DNA from: DASXBA01 sp046729895
Lineage (GTDB): Bacteria > Actinomycetota > Thermoleophilia > Solirubrobacterales > Thermoleophilaceae
NCBI GenBank assembly: GCA_046729895.1
Contig: JBKPHP010000216.1
Coordinates: 1-39,030 of the forward strand
Direction of reading: 5' to 3'
Length of the DNA: 39,030 nt
Below are positions 8,459-15,656 of this stretch, piece after piece. The notes under the pieces were generated by a model. That model was not told the DNA's origin and searched no databases. It was given only the letters and a program-made list of their open reading frames with translations. The position numbers were made by a program, and so were the translations under genes. Numbering within the stretch: the stretch's first letter is position 1; every line of letters starts with the position of its first letter.

Positions 8459-9607
8459 GTGACCTCGATCGACTGGATCATCGTCGGCTTCACGGTCCTG
8501 CTGGCCGTCTGGGGCTATGCGCAGGGCTTGATCGTCGGCGCGCTGTCGCTTGCAGGGTTCGTCGCCGGCGCCTTCGTGGGCTCCCGCGTGGCGCCGCTCC
8601 TCCTTTCGGAGGGATCGCACTCGGAGTACGCGCCGCTCTTCGCGCTGATTGGCGCTCTGTTTGTTGGCGGCCTGCTCGCGTCCGGACTCGAGATCCTGGG
8701 CTTCCATCTCCGCTACCGGCTCGGAGAGCGCCTCGGCTTGCTCGACGGGATCGGAGGCGCGGCCCTCCTGGCCTGCCTGGGTCTCGGCCTGGCGTGGGTG
8801 ATCGGCGCCGTGGCCCTGCAGACGCCCGGCGCCCGGGAGCTGCGCGAGCCGATCCAGCGCTCCGCCATCCTGAGGAAGCTGAACGGGGTCCTGCCGCCAT
8901 CGGGGCCGATCCTCCAGGCGCTCGCGCGCTTCGACCCGTTTCCGCAGATCTCGGGGCCGCAGGCCCGGGTCCCGCCGCCTAGCCCCGCGATCGCGAGCGA
9001 CCCGGAGGTAAAGGCGGCGGGACGCAGCGTGGTGAAGCTGCTCGGCACCGCCTGCGGCCTGGGCGTCGAGGGCAGCGGCTGGGTGGCGGGAAAGGGGCTC
9101 GTGGTCACGAATGCCCACGTGGTCGCCGGGCAGGACGACACCACGGCTCAGGTGGCCGGCCAGGGGGCCCGCTATGACACGCAGCCGGTCTGGTTCGACC
9201 CGACGAACGACGTGGCCATCCTGCGGGCCGAAGCACTGAACGGCATCCCGGCCCTCGGGCTCGACGTGAACGCGAAGCCGGGCACATCGGCGGCGATCCT
9301 CGGCTTTCCGGAGAACGGCCCCTACGACGTGCAGCCGGGACGGCTCGGCGGGACGAGCACGGTGACCACCCAGGACGCCTACGGCAACGGGCCGGTGCGG
9401 CGCTTGATCACCTCCCTGCGAGGGCTCGTTCGCTCCGGGAACTCCGGGGGGCCGGCGGTGGACGGCGGCGGGCGGGTGGTGACGACTATCTTCGCGGCCA
9501 GCGTGTCCGACGGCGGTCAAACGGGCTTCGGCGTCCCCGACTCGGTCGTGCGAAACGCGCTGTCGCGGGTCGGCGGAACGGTCGATACGGGCCCGTGCGC
9601 CCGCTGA
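8459..9607 (+). CDS. marP: MarP-like membrane-anchored periplasmic serine protease
   Basis: A 382-residue protein with a CvpA-like membrane part (four helices within residues ~5-120) and a C-terminal trypsin-like protease. The catalytic triad is visible: H220 (TNAHVV), D251 (NDVAIL) and S329 (SGNSGGP). C199 and C380 are 181 residues apart, the same spacing as the C214-C395 disulfide of mycobacterial MarP (Rv3671c), which is required for acid resistance and processes a peptidoglycan hydrolase; those facts are recalled family knowledge. The GTG at 8459 begins right before the first membrane helix. It diverges from a PBP gene, which suggests a role in wall homeostasis (inference). Confidence 0.88.
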   Translation: MTSIDWIIVGFTVLLAVWGYAQGLIVGALSLAGFVAGAFVGSRVAPLLLSEGSHSEYAPLFALIGALFVGGLLASGLEILGFHLRYRLGERLGLLDGIGGAALLACLGLGLAWVIGAVALQTPGARELREPIQRSAILRKLNGVLPPSGPILQALARFDPFPQISGPQARVPPPSPAIASDPEVKAAGRSVVKLLGTACGLGVEGSGWVAGKGLVVTNAHVVAGQDDTTAQVAGQGARYDTQPVWFDPTNDVAILRAEALNGIPALGLDVNAKPGTSAAILGFPENGPYDVQPGRLGGTSTVTTQDAYGNGPVRRLITSLRGLVRSGNSGGPAVDGGGRVVTTIFAASVSDGGQTGFGVPDSVVRNALSRVGGTVDTGPCAR

Positions 9608-9640
9608 GGGAAATCCCGGAAGTAGCGCCCGGCGCCCTGG

Positions 9641-11443
9641 TTAGGGAGGCGTTCCTTGACCCCTACGCACGGGCGTCGAGGACTCCGCCGGCTCGAGGTT
9701 CGGGGCTCCAGGGGCCGACACCTCGAACTCCCGCGCGCCGTCCAGCCACGACACGCGCAGCACGGCGCCGCCGAACTCCTGCGCGACGGGTCCCACGCCG
9801 CGCAGCATGGCCTGGACCTCTGGGCCGGGTACCCCGCATGCGCGCAGGAAGCGAGTGGCGATGCCGCGCTCGAGGTCGCCGTCGCGAAGCTCGAGCTCCT
9901 CGACGTGCAGCCTCTGCTCCTCGAAGGCGCGGGCGGGGGTGCGCATCAGGCAAACCGCCATGTCGTCGGGGTGGCGGCGGCTTGTCGTGTCGGCCACCCG
10001 GTCGAGCAGCAGGTCGGCGCTCGGGGCTTGCTCGAACTGCTCGAGCAGCCGTTCCAGCCGCTCCCGCCCCAGCCGCCCGTGTCCCACGCGCGCGTCCACC
10101 ACGCCGTCGGTATACAGGCACACGAGCGTGTTCCCGGGCAACGACGCCGCGGTCTGCCGCAGCCCCGTCGGAAGCCCCACCCCGATCGGTGGCGAACCAC
10201 CGGTCGTCACCGGCTCTGGCGCTCCCCGCGCCTTGATGAGCGGGGGCGGATGCCCGGCGCTGGCGAATGTCAGGGTTGCCCAGCGCGGGTCGTAGACGGC
10301 GACGAGAACGGTCACGAAGTCGGCTTCGAGCTTGTCCTCCAGCGCATCCCCGGCGAGGCGAAGCGCGGCGCGGGGCTCCGTGCCAGCCTCCAGGTACGCG
10401 CGCAGCATGAAGCGGACGTGAGCCGTCTGAGCCAGCGCGTCCGCACCGTGGCCCGACATGTCGCCGACGAGGAGCCCAACCCGATTCCCGGGGAGCGGAA
10501 AACAGTCATAGAAGTCTCCTCCGGCGGCGGGACCCTCGCTGGGCCGGTACGCAACCGCCAGGGCCACCCCCGCCATCTCGGCGGGCACCGCCGGCAGCAG
10601 GGCCGACTGGAGGAGCCCGACCTCCTTCAGGAGCGCATTCCGCTGGCGCCTCAACCGCCGCTCGCGGAGTGCGCTCAGGCCGGTCCAGCCAAGCGTCGCC
10701 GCGAGCAAGCAGCCGAGCCCGGCCACGAGTATCCACACCGCCGTCGGCACGCTCGTCACGAGCCGCTGCACCACCCGCGGGACCACCCGGCCGCGCCCTT
10801 CGCGACGCGCGCGGGGGTGCCCGGCCCGCGGGGTTCGCGGCTGAGCCTTCTTGCCGCCGGAGGAGCCAACGGCCTTGTTGCCGTCGGGGGAGGCGACAGC
10901 CGGCGCTAGCGCGGCGATCGACCCGAACCGAGCCGCGAAACGGCGGGAGCTCCGCGCCCGGCGGGTTGCGGCCCGGCGTCGGGCGGCGGCCCTCCGTCGG
11001 ACGGCGGACCGGCGCCGGGCTGCCGAAAGTCGCCTAGCGGCGGCGCGCACTCGCCGAGCGGCAGCGCGCGCTCGAACGGATCCACGTCGCTGGGAGCTCC
11101 TCGAGCGGAACCTGGCGGAGCCGGGGGGCGCAGCCTGGGCCGGAGTCGCGGGGTGATTGGCGGCTTGACGCTGTGACCGCGCGCCCGCCGCCACGGCCTT
11201 GCCGTGTCCCCGTGCGCCGTTTCCGCGCACCGCCTTGAACCGGGTGCGCTTGGAGCGGTTGCCGTGGGAGCGGTGGCCCCTGGCGGTCGGACCGGGCCGC
11301 CCGACCTTCCCGGGGTGTGCCTTGGCGTTCGCCGCGCCCGAGCCCGGCTTTCCGCCGGCCGAGCCGCCGAGGGGCGCCAGCGCAAGCACGGCGGCCAGTC
11401 CGACCACAGCGGCCAGTCCGACGACAGCGGCGCGGAGCGGCAT
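9641..11443 (-). CDS. Membrane-anchored SpoIIE/RsbU-type PP2C phosphatase with basic stalk
   Basis: With ATG 11443 as start this is 600 residues. Residues 1-25 are a membrane helix or signal peptide. Residues ~30-230 are low-complexity and extremely basic, with an Arg/Ala-only block at about 111-169. A second membrane helix lies at ~233-256, and the PP2C (SpoIIE) domain at ~290-485. Metal-binding motifs are present: GGDFYD (308-313), GDMSGHG (327-333), YTDGVVDAR, and DDMAVC. Such enzymes dephosphorylate anti-anti-sigma factors in partner-switching control; no RsbV/RsbW pair is nearby. A ~100-residue tail of unknown type follows. The frame extends to a TTG at 11551, but ATG 11443 places the hydrophobic segment at the N-terminus. 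A second phosphatase of the same plan lies at 29038-30972. Confidence 0.85.
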   Translation of the reverse strand: MPLRAAVVGLAAVVGLAAVLALAPLGGSAGGKPGSGAANAKAHPGKVGRPGPTARGHRSHGNRSKRTRFKAVRGNGARGHGKAVAAGARSQRQAANHPATPAQAAPPGSARFRSRSSQRRGSVRARAAARRVRAAARRLSAARRRSAVRRRAAARRRAATRRARSSRRFAARFGSIAALAPAVASPDGNKAVGSSGGKKAQPRTPRAGHPRARREGRGRVVPRVVQRLVTSVPTAVWILVAGLGCLLAATLGWTGLSALRERRLRRQRNALLKEVGLLQSALLPAVPAEMAGVALAVAYRPSEGPAAGGDFYDCFPLPGNRVGLLVGDMSGHGADALAQTAHVRFMLRAYLEAGTEPRAALRLAGDALEDKLEADFVTVLVAVYDPRWATLTFASAGHPPPLIKARGAPEPVTTGGSPPIGVGLPTGLRQTAASLPGNTLVCLYTDGVVDARVGHGRLGRERLERLLEQFEQAPSADLLLDRVADTTSRRHPDDMAVCLMRTPARAFEEQRLHVEELELRDGDLERGIATRFLRACGVPGPEVQAMLRGVGPVAQEFGGAVLRVSWLDGAREFEVSAPGAPNLEPAESSTPVRRGQGTPP

Positions 11444-11589
11444 CCATGAGGGGCGAAGGTGCGTTCGGGTTCCCTCCCTCCGAACGGCCGCGGAGTTACA
11501 CCCGGGGAGTCCGGACAACACGACCGTACCCGTCCGAACCCGTATCGGCAAGCCAAGCGGTCGCCGACGGCGAAATTAATTGGCGGGGC

Positions 11590-11595
11590 TAACCT
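11590..11595 (+). promoter_or_regulatory. Possible -10 box before topB (TAACCT)
   Basis: TAACCT lies 15 nt before the ATG at 11611, and no Shine-Dalgarno sequence is visible. It predicts a very short leader. The 167-bp spacer (11444-11610) also has to drive the divergent phosphatase gene. Confidence 0.35.
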
Positions 11596-11610
11596 GACGT
11601 TGGACTCGAC

Positions 11611-13902
11611 ATGCCCAAGACGCTCGTGATCGCAGAGAAGCCCTCCGTCGCCCGCGACCTCGCTGGCGCGCTCCCGAGTGCCTTCAAGCAGGCCAAGGAC
11701 AAGACGCACCTCGTCGGCGACGACTTCGTCGTCACCTGGGCGGTGGGTCACCTGGTGGGCCTGGCCGAACCGGACGCCTACGACCCGAGGCTGAAGAAGT
11801 GGCGCTTTGCCGACCTGCCGATCATTCCCGACAAGTTCAAACTAGTTCCGAACGACGGCAAGGCGGAGAAGCAGCTCGGGGCGATCCATCGGCTCATCGA
11901 GGACGAAGAGATCGACCTGATCGTCAACGCCTGCGACGCCGGCCGTGAGGGCGAGCTGATCTTCGCGTACGTCTACGAGACCTCGAAGTCGAACAAGCCG
12001 GTCAAGCGCTTGTGGCTGAACTCGATGACGAAGAGCGCCATCGCGGAGGCGTTCGAGCGGCTACGGGAGGGCTCGGAGATGGAGAGCCTCGAGGCCGCCG
12101 CGCGCTCCCGCTCCGAGGCCGACTGGGTTGTCGGGATGAACACCACCCGTGCGGCCTCGATTCGGCTGCGGGCGGCGTTCGACGGCGCGGTCTCGCTGGG
12201 GCGAGTGCAGACCCCCACGCTGGCCCTGGTCGCCCGCCGCGAGGAGGAGATACGGGATTTCAAGCCGGAGCCATACTGGCTCGTCGAGACGAACTTCGCG
12301 GCCGAGGGCGAGCGCCTCTACTCGGGCCGATACCTCGGCGGCAAGCGGATCGCCGAGGACGAGGCGGCAAAGATCGTCTCCGACACCACGGGCAAGCCGG
12401 GTGAGATCACCAAGCTCGAGAAGAGGGAGGAGCGCGAGCGGCCGCAGCTGCTCTACGACCTCACCTCGCTCCAGCGCCACGCCAACACCCGCTACGGCTT
12501 CTCCGCCCGACGCACCCTCGCCGCCGCTCAGCGCCTCTACGAGGAGCACAAGGCAATCACCTATCCGCGCACCAACTCGCGCTTCCTGACGGGCGACATG
12601 GTGGCCGAGATCAAGCCGACGGCGGAGCTCGTCGGGCAGAACGCCCAGTACACGCGGGCGGCCGAGTACGTGACGTCGCTGCAGCGGCTGCCGTTGCAGC
12701 GCGTGGTGAACGACAGGAGGGTGGAAGACCACCACGCGCTCATCCCCACGCGCTCGGAGCACGACCTGTCGCGCATGGGCCGGGACGAGCTGAAGGTCTA
12801 CGACCTGGTGGCCAGGCGCTTCCTCGCGGTCTTCCATCCCGAGGCAGTGTTCGAGCGCACCAGGGTGGACACCACAGTCGAGGAGCACGTCTTCCGCACC
12901 AGCGGCCGGCGCTTGGTCGAACCCGGCTGGAAGGCTGTCTACGGCGACGAGGCCGAGGCCGAGCGTGCCGACGACGACACCGGCGGCCACCAGCTGCTCC
13001 CGAGGCTCGAGCAGGGGGAGCGGGTCGAGACGCGGTCGGTCGAGTCGCTGCGGAAGGAGACGCAGCCGCCGCGCCGCTACACGGAGGCCTCGCTGCTCGC
13101 GGCGATGGAGACCGCCGGCAAGGACATCGAGGACGAGCAGCGGCGCGAGGCGATGAAGGACTCCGGCATCGGCACGCCCGCGACGCGCTCCTCGATCATC
13201 GAGCGCTTGATCCAGGTCGGCTACATCGAGCGGGAGGGTCGGGCCCTGCAGGCAACCGACAAGGGCATCCAGGTGATCCGGCTACTCGGCCAGCACCCCC
13301 TCACCTCTCCCGAGCTCACCGGCGAATGGGAGCACCGGCTCGGGCTGATCGAGCACGGCGAGGACTCCCGCCCGGCGTTCATGCGCGACATCGCCGCCTT
13401 CACCACCGAGACCGTAGAGGAGCTCGACAAGCTCAAGGGAGTGAGGATCGAGCGGGCCAAGCTTGGTCCCTGCCCGGTCTGCGGGCGCGAGGTGGTCGAG
13501 AACCGCAAGGGCTACTCCTGCTGGTCGAGGGACGACCCGGGTTGCGGTTTCGTGATCTGGAAGCGCAAGGCCGGCAAGTCGCTGCCGTCGGACGTGGCGA
13601 AGGAGCTGATCGAGTCGCTGCGAGCCTCACGGGAGCGGGGCGAGGACCCGGGCGTCGGGCGCACGGAGAAGCGCGTCACCGGCTTCAGGAGCCGCGCGGG
13701 GCGTACTTTCAGCGCCAAGCTGAAGCTGGAGCAGGACGACGAGGGCAAGTGGCGCGTCGACTTCGACGAGGAATGGGCCAAGGAACCGCGTCCGTCCCCG
13801 CCGGCCGAGGAGGACGACGGTGGCGCTCCGGCGGAGGAGGCCTCGCCTGCCGGGGCCTCCGGCGAGGACGCGGGGCGTGGTCAGCGCGCGCGTGCGGGCT
13901 GA
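11611..13902 (+). CDS. topB: DNA topoisomerase III (type IA)
   Basis: A 763-residue type IA topoisomerase, which cuts and rejoins one DNA strand to relax or unlink DNA. The TOPRIM domain opens with IAEKPSVARDLA (E9) and holds the acidic ACDAGREGE site (D109). The catalytic tyrosine is Y318 in AITYPRTNSRFL. GIGTPATRSSIIERL is the conserved late motif of the core. A C-terminal zinc finger follows (CPVC then SCW and GCGF), and then a repeat of a topoisomerase C-terminal segment (GFRSRAGRTFSAKL). The last ~40 residues are acidic/Ala-rich. It is about 110 residues longer than E. coli TopB, mainly at the tail. Its 3' end overlaps the convergent metallophosphoesterase gene by 22 bp. Confidence 0.93.
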   Translation: MPKTLVIAEKPSVARDLAGALPSAFKQAKDKTHLVGDDFVVTWAVGHLVGLAEPDAYDPRLKKWRFADLPIIPDKFKLVPNDGKAEKQLGAIHRLIEDEEIDLIVNACDAGREGELIFAYVYETSKSNKPVKRLWLNSMTKSAIAEAFERLREGSEMESLEAAARSRSEADWVVGMNTTRAASIRLRAAFDGAVSLGRVQTPTLALVARREEEIRDFKPEPYWLVETNFAAEGERLYSGRYLGGKRIAEDEAAKIVSDTTGKPGEITKLEKREERERPQLLYDLTSLQRHANTRYGFSARRTLAAAQRLYEEHKAITYPRTNSRFLTGDMVAEIKPTAELVGQNAQYTRAAEYVTSLQRLPLQRVVNDRRVEDHHALIPTRSEHDLSRMGRDELKVYDLVARRFLAVFHPEAVFERTRVDTTVEEHVFRTSGRRLVEPGWKAVYGDEAEAERADDDTGGHQLLPRLEQGERVETRSVESLRKETQPPRRYTEASLLAAMETAGKDIEDEQRREAMKDSGIGTPATRSSIIERLIQVGYIEREGRALQATDKGIQVIRLLGQHPLTSPELTGEWEHRLGLIEHGEDSRPAFMRDIAAFTTETVEELDKLKGVRIERAKLGPCPVCGREVVENRKGYSCWSRDDPGCGFVIWKRKAGKSLPSDVAKELIESLRASRERGEDPGVGRTEKRVTGFRSRAGRTFSAKLKLEQDDEGKWRVDFDEEWAKEPRPSPPAEEDDGGAPAEEASPAGASGEDAGRGQRARAG

Positions 13903-14990
13903 GGCACAGGCCGCAGCTCCACGTCCTGCAAAACGTTCTGGATCTCGGGCGGACCGCTCGGGCCGATCCAGGTCACGCTGCCAGGCCAGTAGGGACTGTC
14001 GTGAGGCCGTGCGCCCAGGAAGACGCGCTCGTGGTACCAGCTGCCGGCGTTCCACAGCTGTCCGCCGCCGGGGAGCCGCCATTCGCCGAGGTCGTCGCCG
14101 GGGAGCGGTCCGGGACGGTGGGTGTGGCCGAACAGCACGTGGTCGGCCCCGACGCTCAGGGCGCGGACGACGTCGGCCATGGCGCGCAGTCCCGCGCGGC
14201 GCAGCTCCGCGCCCGACAGCACCGGGCTGAACGGGCCGAGCCCGAAGCGGTTGATCGCCGCCACGGCGCCCGGGATGGTGACCCTGCCGATCAGGAAGCG
14301 GGCCAGCGGCGGGCCCTCGGGGTCGGTGGCGCGCTGCCACACCACCCGCGACAGGAACCCGGTCTGGGGCGTCGGCGAGGCGCTCTGGGCGAGCGCGTGG
14401 TGGAACGCGTACATGGGCGCCAGGACCGCCTCGTAATCCGCCACCGAGCCGCACTTGCGATCGTGCCGCGTCATTCGGGCCAGCCCAGAGGCCGCGAGCG
14501 CCTCCAGCCGCGGAATGGTGAGGTGGACGTCCAGGTAGTGGCCGTGCGTCAGGTAGAGGTCAGGCCGCAGCTTGAAACCGGGATAGGCAAGGGTCAGCTG
14601 CGCATGCGGCATCCATGCGGCGAGCCGGCCCGCGATTCCCTCGTCGGGCTCGATGGGCCACTCCTGGTCGCACACGTCGGAGGCGCCGTCAAGTCGCCAG
14701 CGCACCAGATACGGCTCCGCGAGGGCGTGGTCGTGGTTGCCGGGCACAAGCGTGACGCGCTTGCCGCGCAGTGCCTCGGCTGCCTCCTCGAAGAACGGCT
14801 GCACGCGCCGTAGAAGCTCCGGGAGCGGGCGTTCCCGTAGCTCGAGCACGTCGCCGAGCAGCACCACGCGGTCGGCGGCGCCGAGGGCCTCGAGCAGCCG
14901 CTCGCGGGCTGCGGGGAACCTGGCGACGTCGGCGCCGTTCTCGACACCAAGGTGCAGATCGGAGACGACGATCGTCCGCACCGCGCCCAT
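13881..14990 (-). CDS. Calcineurin-like metallophosphoesterase
   Basis: A 369-residue phosphoesterase with the complete dinuclear-metal motif set: VSDLHLG (residues 9-15), GDVLE, GNHDH, LTHGHYLD, and FGHTHRP near residue 285. It probably hydrolyses a phosphate ester in the cytoplasm; UDP-diacylglucosamine-type hydrolases and other family members share this core, so the substrate is not assignable. A ~100-residue helical insertion lies between GNHDH and the last motif. The ATG at 14990 is chosen because the first strand starts 5 residues later. It overlaps the end of topB (convergent) and is divergent from the zinc-ribbon gene across only 35 bp. Confidence 0.88.
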   Translation of the reverse strand: MGAVRTIVVSDLHLGVENGADVARFPAARERLLEALGAADRVVLLGDVLELRERPLPELLRRVQPFFEEAAEALRGKRVTLVPGNHDHALAEPYLVRWRLDGASDVCDQEWPIEPDEGIAGRLAAWMPHAQLTLAYPGFKLRPDLYLTHGHYLDVHLTIPRLEALAASGLARMTRHDRKCGSVADYEAVLAPMYAFHHALAQSASPTPQTGFLSRVVWQRATDPEGPPLARFLIGRVTIPGAVAAINRFGLGPFSPVLSGAELRRAGLRAMADVVRALSVGADHVLFGHTHRPGPLPGDDLGEWRLPGGGQLWNAGSWYHERVFLGARPHDSPYWPGSVTWIGPSGPPEIQNVLQDVELRPVPQPARAR

Positions 14991-15011
14991 GTTGGCAGGC
15001 GTCCCGCGGGC

Positions 15012-15017
15012 TAGGCT
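15012..15017 (+). promoter_or_regulatory. -10 box before the zinc-ribbon gene (TAGGCT)
   Basis: TAGGCT ends 8 nt before the GTG at 15026 and no Shine-Dalgarno sequence is present, so a leaderless start is likely. The TA of this box overlaps a possible TAGCCC box on the minus strand for the divergent phosphoesterase. Confidence 0.5.
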
Positions 15018-15025
15018 GAACAGCC

Positions 15026-15631
15026 GTGCCTCAGTTCTGCCGCCACAATCGCTTCACGGCCGAGTGCCCCATCTGCTCGAAGGGCACCGTCCTCGACCCC
15101 TCACGGGCGCCCGGGCGCCGCTCCGGCCCCCCGCGGCGGGCCGCGCGGAGGGCGGATGCCGGGCCCGGCCCCGGCTTCAAAGGCCCGCACGCCAGCGCCG
15201 GCCCGTATACCGATGAGCACGGGACCTATGAGGTCCGGCTCGAGAGCGTGCCGGGCGGGCTGAGGCTGGCCTCGTGGATGGCGGGGCAGATTCGCCGTGC
15301 CGCCCCGGTCCTCGCGGTGGAGGACCTGCCCGGACTGCTCCAGCGCGCGGCCGAGAGCGGGGTGCTCGACCGGAGTCCCGGGCTGCTCCGGGCGGCACAG
15401 GTCCCCCCGGCGGGCCATCCAGAGCACGGAGCGAGCCCCGGCCGGGCGGGCGAGCTGCGTGAGGAGCTGCGGGTCGAGGCGCTCGACGCCGGCCGCATGC
15501 GGGTGGCGCGCTGGCTGCTGCGCCCCGGCAAGGGTTGGGAGCTGCAGGAGGCGCCTGTGATGCTTCCCGCCGCCCGCTACGCCGAGGCTCTCGGGAGCGC
15601 GGCCGCGGCCGGCATCATCGCGTCAGGTTGA
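15026..15631 (+). CDS. Zinc-ribbon protein of unknown function, upstream of the addBA-like pair
   Basis: A 201-residue protein opening with FCRHNRFTAECPIC: a Cys/His pair and a CxxC pair that probably hold one zinc. A basic, Gly/Pro-rich linker follows to about residue 55, then a mixed alpha/beta region (TYEVRLESVPGGLRLASWMAGQI) of no family I recognise. The GTG at 15026 is 8 nt after TAGGCT and gives the Cys/His motif at the very N-terminus. It is 25 bp upstream of the nuclease/helicase genes on the same strand, so it may be the first gene of that operon and could take part in DNA handling, but this is inference from position only. Confidence 0.7.
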   Translation: MPQFCRHNRFTAECPICSKGTVLDPSRAPGRRSGPPRRAARRADAGPGPGFKGPHASAGPYTDEHGTYEVRLESVPGGLRLASWMAGQIRRAAPVLAVEDLPGLLQRAAESGVLDRSPGLLRAAQVPPAGHPEHGASPGRAGELREELRVEALDAGRMRVARWLLRPGKGWELQEAPVMLPAARYAEALGSAAAAGIIASG

Positions 15632-15656
15632 CCGGCGGAGGCGCGACACTCGAGTA

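Noticed and set aside
8414..9520. N-terminal extension of the PBP frame up to 9520
   Set aside because: This part is antisense to the MarP-like protease and has no protein-like features. GTG 8413 gives a normal short cytoplasmic tail before the anchor.
10919..11100. Repeat array in the Arg/Ala codon region
   Set aside because: Similar CGN/GCN codons recur without a fixed unit or spacing; it is low-complexity coding sequence, not a repeat array or CRISPR.
14991..15025. A clear -10 box for the metallophosphoesterase gene
   Set aside because: The minus strand has only TAGCCC 17 nt upstream, which lacks the final T, so I did not list it as a feature.
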